From assembly GCA_016794785.1 (NCBI GenBank), contig JAEUHC010000021.1:1-64000 (forward strand): 64,000 nt of DNA. The letters are read 5' to 3'. The notes beneath the pieces are model-generated. The model was given only the letters and a program-made list of their open reading frames with translations. It searched no databases and was not told the origin of the DNA. Origin of the DNA: Opitutaceae bacterium. GTDB lineage: Bacteria; Verrucomicrobiota; Verrucomicrobiia; Opitutales; Opitutaceae. This document shows, piece by piece, positions 42,348 through 50,536 of the stretch. The position numbers and the translations under genes were made by a program. Every line of letters begins with the position of its first letter. Position 1 is the first letter of the stretch.

Positions 42348-43363
42348 GCGACGGCCTCCTGCCGCCACACCGGGCGGGCGCCGAGCGCGGCGGCGGCGAG
42401 CAGCGCGAGGCCCGGCGCGGCGAACCACCAGAACAGCTCGGTGGTGATGAGATAGCTCTTGGCCTGAAACTCGATCTTCTGGGCCCGGTCGATGGCCTTG
42501 AATGCCCCCTCGATCGTGTCGGCGTCGGCCACGCGGAAGAATTTCCCGCCCGTGGCCTCGGCGATCTGGCGGAGCTGGCCCTCGTCGAGATCGGAGAACT
42601 GGCGGCGCTGGCCGATGCGGCGGTTCTGATCGTCGTAGACTGGCACGTTCACGTAGCCCTCGCGGCCCGAGCCGATGGTGTAGACGGGGATGCCGCGGGA
42701 CTTGGCAATCTCGGCGGCCTGCTGGGGCTGGAGGGCGCCGCGGTTGTTGGCGCCGTCGGTCATCAGGACGACGAAGGCGCCGATGCGTTTGCCGCCGCTG
42801 TCGCGCTTGGCCTGTTCGAGGCGCGTGAGCGCCACGCCCAGCCCGTCGCCGATGGCGGTGCCGTCCTCGATCATGCCGATGCGCACGCGCGTGAGCTGCC
42901 GCGAGAGCCAGCCGTGGTCGAAGGTGAGCGGCGCCATCGTGTAGGCCCGGCCGGAGAAGAGCACGATGCCGATGCGATCGGTGGTGCGGCGGTCGATGAA
43001 CGCCTGGATGACGGGCTTGAGCGCCTGGAGGCGGTTGACGGGTTCGCCGTCGCGGGCGAAATCCTCGGCGCGCATCGAGCTCGAGAGATCGATGGCGAGC
43101 ATGATGTCGTAGCCCTCGGAGCGGACCTCGCGCTTGTCCTCGACCTGCTGCGGGCGGGCGAGCGCGCCGATGAGCAGCGCCAGGCCGAGAAACGCGAGCG
43201 CTACCGGCCAGCGCGAGGGCGCGGCGAGCGAGGGCCGGTGCCACGCCGCGGCAAACGGCACGAGCAGCACCGGCACGCTCCGCCGGCCGCGCAGCCACAG
43301 CACGAGCGGCAGCGCGAGCAGCGCGAGGAGCCAGAGCGGATCGTGGAGGGCGAAGCGGGGCAT
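42344..43363 (-). CDS. BatA-like VWA-domain membrane protein
   Basis: This 339-residue protein has membrane helices at about 10-25, 53-68 and 310-330. A VWA domain has the MIDAS start MLAIDLSSSMRAED (DxSxS), then FSGRAYTMAPLT and VVLMTDGANNRG. This is the BatA pattern; with BatB it forms the inner-membrane VWA pair. The stop overlaps the BatB-BatC start by 4 bases. Between this gene and the DUF58 gene lies a 136-bp gap with a repeat, so the operon may have two transcript parts. Confidence 0.88.
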   Translation of the reverse strand: MPRFALHDPLWLLALLALPLVLWLRGRRSVPVLLVPFAAAWHRPSLAAPSRWPVALAFLGLALLIGALARPQQVEDKREVRSEGYDIMLAIDLSSSMRAEDFARDGEPVNRLQALKPVIQAFIDRRTTDRIGIVLFSGRAYTMAPLTFDHGWLSRQLTRVRIGMIEDGTAIGDGLGVALTRLEQAKRDSGGKRIGAFVVLMTDGANNRGALQPQQAAEIAKSRGIPVYTIGSGREGYVNVPVYDDQNRRIGQRRQFSDLDEGQLRQIAEATGGKFFRVADADTIEGAFKAIDRAQKIEFQAKSYLITTELFWWFAAPGLALLAAAALGARPVWRQEAVA

Positions 43364-43375
43364 CAGGGCGGGGAA

Positions 43376-43495
43376 GCTGAGAGCCGAGAACTGAGAGTTG
43401 AGAGCAAGAGATGGCGTCGTCGGACGAAGAGGCGGCGTGAGCGCGAAGCGTTTGGCTCCGGGCTCTGGACTGTCAGCTCCAAGCTCTCAGCTCCT
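43376..43495. repeat. Inverted repeat with CTGAGAG arms inside the Bat operon
   Basis: The left side has GCTGAGAGCCGAGAACTGAG and GTTGAGAGC; the right side has GTCAGCTCCAAGCTCTCAGC. It matches the arms at 35040-35131. It fills the only long gap in the operon (43364-43499). Confidence 0.65.
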
Positions 43496-43499
43496 TTCA

Positions 43500-44438
43500 T
43501 CAGCGGGCTCCGGTTTTCATGCGCGCGTGGAAGAACCGCACGAGCGCATCGAGGCGGTTCTGATCGGTGCCGACGACGAGGCGGCTGAGCGCGTCGGGAA
43601 ACAGCGCGTGCCAGGAGTCGTCGCGCTCGCGGCGCCAGGCGGCGTGCGCGGCGCGCTCGGCCGCGCTGCCTTCGAGCGTGACGAGGCGCCCCGCGGTGGG
43701 ATCATAGGCGGCGAAGCTCTCGCCGGCGGGCAGCGCGCGCTCCCACGGATCGTCCACGCGGAAGCCCATTGTCTGGTAGCGGCGCTGGAGCACGGCCCAG
43801 CCTTCGGGCGCGGGCCGCGGCGGAAAGTCGCCCAGCCAGATGAGCACGCTGTGCTTGGGCGCGGCGCGGGCGAGGAAGCGCCACGGCAGCTCCGGCGCGG
43901 GATCGGTGGCCTCGGGCGCGGGCTGGGCGAGGAGCGTCGCGGCCGCGTGCATGATCTGGCCGCGGCCGCGGACGGGCTCGCGAAAGAGGTTTCCGCGCGG
44001 CGAGCAATGGGCGAAGCCCACGCGATCGCGGTTGACGGCGCCGAGCAGCATCACGAGGCCGGCGAGCTCCAGCAGCGCCTCGCGCTTGGACTGCGCCGTC
44101 GAGCCAAAGTGCAGCGACGGTGAGTCCTCGAGCACGAGGAGCAGCGTGACCTCGCGTTCCTCGACGAATTTCTTGCGGTAGGGTTCGCCGAGGCGCGCGG
44201 TGACGTTCCAGTCGATGTCGCGCACGTCGTCCCCGAACTCGTATTTGACGACCTGGTCGAACTCCATGCCGCGGCCGCGGAAGGCGGAGCGGTATTCGCC
44301 GCTGAGGATGTTCTCGACGGCGTGGCGCACGCGCCACTCGAGCTGGCGCAGCAGGGCCAGCGGCGACGGGGGCGTCGCGGGCTTTTCGATTTTAGAATCT
44401 GGAGTTTCGACTGCCATCTTTTGTGGCCCGCGAATCAC
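43500..44438 (-). CDS. DUF58 domain protein (Bat operon)
   Basis: This 312-residue protein has the N-terminal helix LALLRQLEWRVRHAVENIL, then SGEYRSAFRGRGMEFDQVVK and YEFGDDVRDIDWNVTARLGE, the DUF58 hallmark, followed by EREVTLLLVLEDSPS and a VWA-like second half. DUF58 proteins act together with MoxR ATPases in cofactor insertion or protein maturation. The GTG start at 44438 overlaps the moxR stop by GTGA; an ATG at 44417 is an alternative. Confidence 0.9.
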   Translation of the reverse strand: MIRGPQKMAVETPDSKIEKPATPPSPLALLRQLEWRVRHAVENILSGEYRSAFRGRGMEFDQVVKYEFGDDVRDIDWNVTARLGEPYRKKFVEEREVTLLLVLEDSPSLHFGSTAQSKREALLELAGLVMLLGAVNRDRVGFAHCSPRGNLFREPVRGRGQIMHAAATLLAQPAPEATDPAPELPWRFLARAAPKHSVLIWLGDFPPRPAPEGWAVLQRRYQTMGFRVDDPWERALPAGESFAAYDPTAGRLVTLEGSAAERAAHAAWRRERDDSWHALFPDALSRLVVGTDQNRLDALVRFFHARMKTGAR

Positions 44439-45397
44439 GCCGTCGGCACAGGCGTGCGCGTGATCACCTGCTCGATGATCTTGTCGGGGGAGATTTCCTC
44501 AGCCTCGGCTTCGTAGGTGAGACCGATGCGGTGGCGGAGCACATCGGGCGCGAGCTCCTGGATGAGCGCGGGCGAGAGGTAATCCTGCCCGCGGAGCCAC
44601 GCGAGGGCGCGGCCGGCCTGGTAAAGCGCGAGCGAGGCGCGCGGCGAGGCGCCGAAGTTGAGGTAGCGTTTCGCGCCGGCGTTTTTCTCGGCGAGGGCGC
44701 GGGTGCCGCGCACGACGGCGAGGATGTAGGCCTGCACGGCGGGGGAGAGATGGATCGCGTCCACCTGCGTGCGGAGGGCGAGCAGTTCCTCGCCGCTGGA
44801 GACGGAGGCGATGGCGGGCTGCTTCGTGATCTGGCCCCAGCGCTGCATCATCGACGACTCCTCCTCGGCCGTCGGGTAATCGACGATGAGCTTGAAGAGG
44901 AACCGATCTGTCTGCGCCTCGGGGAGCGGGTAGGTGCCCTCCTGCTCGACGGGGTTTTGCGTGGCCATCACGAAGAACGGCCGGGGCAGCAGGTGGGTTT
45001 TGCCCCCAATCGTGACCTGCCGCTCCTGCATGCCCTCGAGGAGCGCGCTCTGGACCTTGGCCGGGGCGCGGTTGATTTCGTCGGCGAGGACGAGGTTGGC
45101 GAAGATGGGCCCGTGGTGCGCGGTGAACTCGCCGTTCTTGGGCGAGAAAATCATCGTGCCCACGACATCGCTCGGGAGCAGGTCCGGCGTGAACTGGATG
45201 CGCTCAAACTGCACGCCGAGGGCGGCGCCGAGCGATTTCACGAGGAGCGTCTTCGCGAGGCCGGGCATGCCCTCGAGGAGCACGTGGCCGTTGGCGAGGA
45301 GCGCGACGAGCAGGCGCTCGACGACGGCATCCTGGCCGATGACGGCCTTGCCGATTTCATCGCGGAGTTTCTGGGACCAGGCGGGACCGGTGGGCAT
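44435..45397 (-). CDS. moxR: MoxR-family AAA+ ATPase
   Basis: This 320-residue protein has Walker A HVLLEGMPGLAKTLLVKSL, Walker B ANLVLADEINRAPAKVQSAL, sensor 1 (FFVMATQNPVEQEGTYPLPEAQ) and the MoxR-specific C-terminal lid (LNFGASPRASLALYQAGRA). It is a chaperone-like ATPase that starts the Bat operon. The start at 45397 (MPTGPAWSQKL) is chosen because the frame upstream is only non-coding extension. The stop overlaps the DUF58 start. Confidence 0.92.
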   Translation of the reverse strand: MPTGPAWSQKLRDEIGKAVIGQDAVVERLLVALLANGHVLLEGMPGLAKTLLVKSLGAALGVQFERIQFTPDLLPSDVVGTMIFSPKNGEFTAHHGPIFANLVLADEINRAPAKVQSALLEGMQERQVTIGGKTHLLPRPFFVMATQNPVEQEGTYPLPEAQTDRFLFKLIVDYPTAEEESSMMQRWGQITKQPAIASVSSGEELLALRTQVDAIHLSPAVQAYILAVVRGTRALAEKNAGAKRYLNFGASPRASLALYQAGRALAWLRGQDYLSPALIQELAPDVLRHRIGLTYEAEAEEISPDKIIEQVITRTPVPTA

Positions 45398-45509
45398 GAG
45401 CTGGAAGTGGGAGAATGAAGGTGGAAGAGGGAAAAGAGACGGAGGACGGGCGGGAGCGCGTTGACTCGGGAGCGGCGGAATAGTTTCCCTAGGAGGAAAG
45501 GAGGCGGCG

Positions 45510-45908
45510 ATGGCTTTACCAACCCAAATCGAGACGCGGCTCGCGGCCCTCGGCGTGCGCGCCGCGGACGTGGAGGAGAAGTTTGTGCGCGGCGCCGGCC
45601 CCGGCGGGCAGAAAATCAACAAGACCAGCTCGACCGTGTGGCTCCGGCACGGGCCCACCGGCACCGAGGTGCGCTGCCAGCGCGAGCGCTCGCAGGCCGC
45701 CAACCGGGAGCTGGCCTGGGCGGAACTGTGCGCGAAGCTCGAGGCGCGGTCGCGTGCCGCGCAGGCGGCGGTGGTGGATGCGCGGGAGGAGGAGCGCCGG
45801 CGCACGCGCCAGAAATCGCGCGGGCAGAAGGTGCGGATGATTCAGGCGAAGAAGCACCGCGCGAAGCACAAAGCCAAACGCGGGCGGGTGGGCGGGGACG
45901 GGTGGTAG
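45510..45908 (+). CDS. Release-factor-like GGQ-domain protein (ArfB/PrfH-like)
   Basis: This 132-residue protein has the class I release factor motif RGAGPGGQKINKTSSTVWLRH, with GGQ near residue 33, and a long basic tail (RRRTRQKSRGQKVRMIQAKK). There are no codon-recognition domains, as in ArfB/YaeJ-type ribosome-rescue factors. The basic tail, which enters the mRNA channel in ArfB, is present. It may rescue stalled ribosomes in the cytoplasm. The start has a purine-rich leader (AGGAGG...) about 12 bp upstream, one of the few clear ribosome sites in the window. Confidence 0.88.
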   Translation: MALPTQIETRLAALGVRAADVEEKFVRGAGPGGQKINKTSSTVWLRHGPTGTEVRCQRERSQAANRELAWAELCAKLEARSRAAQAAVVDAREEERRRTRQKSRGQKVRMIQAKKHRAKHKAKRGRVGGDGW

Positions 45909-45924
45909 GTGTCCGGGCTGCGGG

Positions 45925-46731
45925 TCACAGTGGCGCGACCGCGTCGCCCACACGCAGCGTGCCGGCCTTGGTCTCGTGGATCAGGTTTTGGCCGAAATTC
46001 ACATCGGTGGGATCGGCGGGGTCGCGGCGGTAGGTCGCGAGGGTGCGGAGCGGTTCCTTGCCGCGTTCGGCCGTGAGCTGGTCGGTCGTCGTCACGTTGC
46101 AGCGGGCGCAGGGGCCGCCGGCCCGGAAGATCGCCTCGCCGATCCGGACGCGCGGCCAGGTGTCCTCGGCGAAGGCGGCGCAGCCGGCGACGACGAGGTT
46201 GGGGCGGAAGCGATCCATCGGCAGCGGGAAATCGAGTCGGTCGTTGAGATCGGCCAGCGAGGCTTCGCTGATGACGAGCAGCGGATAGGCATCGGCGAAG
46301 GACACGCTGTCGCCGGCGCGCGCGGCGGCCTTGAGGATCGGCCGGTGGAATTTTTCGCCGATGCGGACGAGACGGCAGCGGGTGGCGAGAAAAGTGGAGA
46401 GCCAGCCGGCTGCCGCGTCGCCGCAGTCTTCGGCGAGCAGGTTTTCGCTTTGCCAGACGCTGACCGTGCGCAGCGGCGCCGTCGGATCCGATGCGCGCGT
46501 CACGCTGATAGCGTGCGCGGGCGACGTCGAGAGCGTGAGGTGCGTGGCATCGAGCGCCGTCGAGATGAGCGCCATCCGCGGATGCGAGCGTTGGGTCATG
46601 AATTTCCCTTGCTCATCGACGACAAGGAAACGCCGGTCGCCGGCCAAGCCGAGTGCGTCGAGCGGGGCTGAGGTTACGGCGCAACCGCGCAGGGATTTTA
46701 CGGGATAGACGAAGAGGCCGGAGAGGTGCAT
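45925..46731 (-). CDS. MOSC domain protein (YcbX-like without ferredoxin domain)
   Basis: This 268-residue protein has the MOSC N-terminal barrel (LFVYPVKSLRGCAVTSAPLD, ALGLAGDRRFLVVDEQGKFM) and a C-terminal MOSC domain with GPCARCNVTTTDQLTAERGK and VNFGQNLI. The Cys of GPCARC is where molybdenum-cofactor-binding MOSC proteins carry the ligand. It probably handles the sulfur or oxygen of Mo-cofactor substrates, for example N-hydroxylated compounds. It converges with the release-factor-like gene. Confidence 0.88.
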   Translation of the reverse strand: MHLSGLFVYPVKSLRGCAVTSAPLDALGLAGDRRFLVVDEQGKFMTQRSHPRMALISTALDATHLTLSTSPAHAISVTRASDPTAPLRTVSVWQSENLLAEDCGDAAAGWLSTFLATRCRLVRIGEKFHRPILKAAARAGDSVSFADAYPLLVISEASLADLNDRLDFPLPMDRFRPNLVVAGCAAFAEDTWPRVRIGEAIFRAGGPCARCNVTTTDQLTAERGKEPLRTLATYRRDPADPTDVNFGQNLIHETKAGTLRVGDAVAPL

Positions 46732-46798
46732 CGCGCCACGAAGGCGTGGGCGAATTGCTCCGCCCCGTCAAAGCGGGAGCGCGGGGTGCGGTCCGCGC

Positions 46799-48505
46799 TC
46801 AAAGTGCCGCCGGCGGTTGCGCCAGCGCGGCCGCCAGATCGGCGCGCAGTTCGCGGATGCGCTCCCGGGTGCTGTCGTCGGGCGCGGCGCCTGAGCAAGC
46901 GTCGAGCACCGCCGCGGCCTCGGCCTTTTTCCCATGGCGCGAGAAAGCGACCGCGATCGGGTAGGCCACGCTCGCGTTCTGGGCGAAGAGCCTCGCGCCC
47001 AGCGCCAATGCGGCGAATTCCGCCGGGCTGGGCGCCAGTTCGCAGCGCGCCCACGCCTCCGCGAGCAGCATGAAAACCTCGGGCAACGGCGGGGCCTGCG
47101 TCACCGCTCGTTGCAGCGGCTGGATGACGGGCGCGAGTTCGGTGAACGAAAACGCCTTTGTCTCCGGGGCGTCGCGCCGGAGTTCGTCGAAGCGGAGCAG
47201 GGCCAGCTCGAAGTAGGCGCGCGGCCGGGCGACGCCGGCGGCAACCGCGGGCTCGAGGTATTGGCCGGCGCCCGCCGGATTGCGCGCGTCGATTTCGCAG
47301 AGCCCCATCGTCGCGAGCAGGCGGGGGTCGCGGTCGCCGGCGTCGTAGGCGCGGCGCAGCGTGCGGCGCGCCTGCGCGATGTAGGGCTCGCGCACCTGCG
47401 GCAGCCGGCGGTGGACATGCTCGATCGCGAGACGCTCCCACTCGCCGCGCACCCGCGCGATCTGGCTGGGGGTGGCGGGCTTGACTTCGAAGTCCGGCGC
47501 CGGGGGCAAGTCGCCGGGCGCAATCCACGCGGCCCGATCGACGGCTTTCGGCAGATAGTCGCTGAGCCGGTCGCGCAGCTCGGCGAAATCAAAGCCGAAG
47601 CACGACTCAAACAGTGCTTCGGTGACCGGAGCTTCGGCGGCGTGGGCGGCGAATTTCCAGAGCGCCTCGCGCGTCGCTGCGCTGGAGGTGATGGCCCAGC
47701 GAAAGAACAGCTCCTGCGTGGCCTGCCGCGTCGCCCGGTGCCGGGGATGCCGGTTTTCGAGGGCCCGCATCGCCTCGGTCGCGAAGAGTTCGCCGGCCGG
47801 CAGCAGGGCGCGCGGTCGCATCGGGTCGATGGCGAGGGCGTCGCTCTCGCGCTGGGTGTGCCAGACAAGCGGACGGAGCGTGATGGGATCCATCACAAAG
47901 TCGGCGCTGTGCCAGGTGCGCTCGATGCCGTCGATCAGCCACGCGGGCAGCTCGGGCACGCGGGTCTTGACGAGGAAGCGCACATGGCTCGGCGCGATGC
48001 TGAGGCCGGCGGCGTTGAACTGGGACTCGTCGAGATAAATGATCGAGGCGTGCATGTCCCGATCGCTGAGGCGCATGTTCGGCGCGATATTCACGCGCTC
48101 CCCGCGCGCGGATTCGCCCTCGCGCCGGGCGTTGGTCTCCAGCTCGCGCTGGATCTCCGCGCTGATCGTCTGCTCCAGATTCTGCGAATAGAGGATGATC
48201 ACCGTGGGCACGTCCGACCGGCCAAGGAATTCCTCCGGCACCAGCGCGCGGATGAGCTGCATCCGCTGCAGCCAGGCGGCGATGAAATCGCGGGTCGTGA
48301 AAGCGGAGCAGCGGGAGAGAAATTCGGCGCCGCCCGCGTGCGCGTGGAGCCACGTCGCGGCGGAGACGGATTCCTCGACCATCATGGGCGGCAGCTCGAT
48401 CGCCGCGCCGCGCGGGGCCGGGGCCTCGCCGGCCGGCACCGGCGGGCACATGCCACCGCCGAGCAGCGCGAGAGCGAGGCCGATCGTGGCCGTGGCGCGG
48501 TTCAC
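46799..48505 (-). CDS. Exported hypothetical protein with TPR-like helical repeats
   Basis: This 568-residue protein has a GTG start with a signal peptide (MNRATATIGLALALLGGGMC). A lipobox-like 'GGGMC' suggests a possible lipoprotein, although the Cys is followed by Pro-Pro. The first half has DUF1570-like peptidase-fold character by eye (LPAWLIDGIERTWHSADFVM), without a HExxH motif. The second half is TPR-like (RTLRRAYDAGDRDPRLLATM; ARPRAYFELALLRFDELR). The start overlaps the upstream S9-like gene stop by GTGA, so the two proteins are made together and may act together at the envelope. Confidence 0.75.
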   Translation of the reverse strand: MNRATATIGLALALLGGGMCPPVPAGEAPAPRGAAIELPPMMVEESVSAATWLHAHAGGAEFLSRCSAFTTRDFIAAWLQRMQLIRALVPEEFLGRSDVPTVIILYSQNLEQTISAEIQRELETNARREGESARGERVNIAPNMRLSDRDMHASIIYLDESQFNAAGLSIAPSHVRFLVKTRVPELPAWLIDGIERTWHSADFVMDPITLRPLVWHTQRESDALAIDPMRPRALLPAGELFATEAMRALENRHPRHRATRQATQELFFRWAITSSAATREALWKFAAHAAEAPVTEALFESCFGFDFAELRDRLSDYLPKAVDRAAWIAPGDLPPAPDFEVKPATPSQIARVRGEWERLAIEHVHRRLPQVREPYIAQARRTLRRAYDAGDRDPRLLATMGLCEIDARNPAGAGQYLEPAVAAGVARPRAYFELALLRFDELRRDAPETKAFSFTELAPVIQPLQRAVTQAPPLPEVFMLLAEAWARCELAPSPAEFAALALGARLFAQNASVAYPIAVAFSRHGKKAEAAAVLDACSGAAPDDSTRERIRELRADLAAALAQPPAAL

Positions 48506-50319
48506 CGGACCTCCTTGGTTGGCCCGATTTTCACGGAGTGGGCGTCGAGGTGCAGGTTGAGGAACTCCTCGATTTTCCGGTAAACGGTCGCGCGCGCCGT
48601 TGGCTGCCCCGTGGCGAAGCCGGGATCGAGGTCGAGCTGGTCGGCGCTCCGGCCGAGGCCTTTCAGCTGCGCGCGCAAGGCCGCCGTGGCGGTGTCGATT
48701 GCCGGGTTGCGCCCCGGCTCGACAAGCAGGAGGACCGGTTGTGTCAACGCCTCCACCTGGTCCAGGACCGAGGGTGCTTTTCCGTCCGCGCCGTCGCCCT
48801 CGATCAGATCGGCGGGGATGGCGTGGGCCGCTTCCGAGGGGCGCAGCGCCAGGGGCGCGTCGAGGGCGATGCCGCTGCGAAACACCGCGGGTTCGCGTTG
48901 GAGGGCGCGCAGCGCGAGGTAGCCGCCGAAGCCGCGGCCGAGCGCCGCCACCCGCCGGCGATCGAACGGGTGCTGCGCGGGGTGCGTCGCGATCCAGGCG
49001 AGCACGGTGCGGGCGTCGTCCACGGCCATGCGGTCGAGCCCGGCACGCAGCGCGGCGGTGTCCTCCGGGCGGATGCCCGCGACGCTGCGGTGGTTCAGCC
49101 GCGCGACGGCGAAGCCGAGGTCCGCGAAGACCTGAGCCTCGGGATCGAAGGCCGGCTGCGCCCGGCCGGGAAAGCCGGCGGGGAAGATCACGAGCAGGGG
49201 CGGGGGCGTCGCGCGCGGCTGGGCGGGCCACGTCAGGTAGCCGCTCAGGCGCGCGCCGTCGGGTGCGGCGCAGTCGAACCAGCGCGTTTCGTTGAGCTTC
49301 GCGGCATTCAGCCACGGCGCGCGCGGGAGAATCTCCAGCGCGATGTCCTCCATCCGCTGCCACACGAAAAGGCGGCCCGCGTCTCGACCGCCAGTGACGC
49401 GGAAGAGCACCCGGGCCCGCGTCTCGCTCCAGTCGAGCAGCTCGACGATGCGCCGGGGAAATTTCGCCTCGAGCCTTTGCTGCACGCGGCGGAGGTCCTC
49501 GTCCTGCCACGCCGTGGTCGGGCGCGCGGCGGGCTGGCGTTCGCCGACGACCTTGAGCAGGAACCAGTCGTAAACCTGCGGCTCGCCCGGCGGTGCCGGC
49601 CAGTCTTCGCCGTAGGCCTGGACGTGGCCGTTGCGGATATCGACGAGGTGTCGCAGGGGCATGCTGTAGGCGCCGCGCGTCCCGATGATGAGCTGCTCCC
49701 GGTCGCGCGGAAAAAATCCCAGGATGTCGAGGTGCGGCATGCGCCAGCGGACGGGCTCGCCCTTGCGCCGCGCTGCCAGCTCCGTGGGGGTGCGCAGGAA
49801 ATCCGCCAGCGACCGGCGCGCCTCCTCCGGCGCCTCTTGGAAATCCCGCGCATCGACGAGCGTCCCGCGCTGCCGGCCATCGGCATCCGTCGCCAGGATC
49901 GGCGAGAGCACGGTGGGGCCGTCGGGATTCGGCGCGGAGCGGCCGCTGGCGTCGACGATCGGCGGCAAGGGCACGACCCGGGCGACGGGGGCATACACGA
50001 GCCGTCGCTCCGTGGCCCAGCGCAGAAACCGCAGTTGAGTCGGCGGATTGCTGCCGGCCGGGACCGCGGCGCCGGCGCGATCGGGATCAACGGCGACGGT
50101 CTTTTTCTGCCCCGGCGGCTCGATGCTCATCATCACAATCTCCAGCTCCCCGTCGGTCCGCGTGGTGTAGGCCACGCGGTGGCCGTCCGGCGACAGTGCG
50201 ATCCATTCGTCGAGCGGCGGTCGAAACAGCGCGGCCACGCGCTCGTCGAACGAATCCGCGTGAGCGAGGCCGGCCGCGCAGAAGGACGCGGCGAAGAGAC
50301 TGAGGAGGGGCGTCCTCAC
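48502..50319 (-). CDS. Exported S9 prolyl-oligopeptidase-like protein lacking the catalytic triad
   Basis: This 605-residue protein has a signal peptide (MRTPLLSLFAASFCAAGLAH). A propeller-like N-terminal part contains ALSPDGHRVAYTTRT, and a C-terminal alpha/beta-hydrolase domain follows from about residue 350. The nucleophile elbow that should read G-x-S-x-G reads GRGFGG at residues 461-466, so Ser is Gly463 (codon 48931-48933). The acid position reads LLVEPGRNPAIDT and the His region reads LDPGFATGQP, with neither Asp nor His in place. All three triad residues appear lost. It is probably a binding or scaffold protein rather than a peptidase. Confidence 0.8.
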   Translation of the reverse strand: MRTPLLSLFAASFCAAGLAHADSFDERVAALFRPPLDEWIALSPDGHRVAYTTRTDGELEIVMMSIEPPGQKKTVAVDPDRAGAAVPAGSNPPTQLRFLRWATERRLVYAPVARVVPLPPIVDASGRSAPNPDGPTVLSPILATDADGRQRGTLVDARDFQEAPEEARRSLADFLRTPTELAARRKGEPVRWRMPHLDILGFFPRDREQLIIGTRGAYSMPLRHLVDIRNGHVQAYGEDWPAPPGEPQVYDWFLLKVVGERQPAARPTTAWQDEDLRRVQQRLEAKFPRRIVELLDWSETRARVLFRVTGGRDAGRLFVWQRMEDIALEILPRAPWLNAAKLNETRWFDCAAPDGARLSGYLTWPAQPRATPPPLLVIFPAGFPGRAQPAFDPEAQVFADLGFAVARLNHRSVAGIRPEDTAALRAGLDRMAVDDARTVLAWIATHPAQHPFDRRRVAALGRGFGGYLALRALQREPAVFRSGIALDAPLALRPSEAAHAIPADLIEGDGADGKAPSVLDQVEALTQPVLLLVEPGRNPAIDTATAALRAQLKGLGRSADQLDLDPGFATGQPTARATVYRKIEEFLNLHLDAHSVKIGPTKEVR

Positions 50320-50536
50320 GGCTGCATCGTCAGCTCAGGCCGTGCCATGGGGCAAAGGGAAAACAGGGGCGGCAGGTGACTTTGATGCGGCGTTTCCGGC
50401 CTTGGGCCACACTCCATTCGGTTCGCGCGCGGCGCAAAAATTTTCCGCCGGGCGCGATCCAGTCTTGTCGTGCCAACCCGAGCTGCAATTCTGCGTCGTC
50501 CGTTCTCATCCTCCGACCCCTCGACCCCGCACCCTT

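Noticed and set aside
48538..50379. 613-codon open frame opposite the S9-like gene
   Set aside because: It is an antisense shadow of a high-GC gene. The minus-strand frame has a signal peptide and hydrolase fold; this one has only Arg/Gly/Ala-rich sequence.
50320..50536. Cobalamin-type riboswitch before the second TonB receptor
   Set aside because: The leader has no B12-box-like sequence or matching stems, only a C-rich tract before the start.
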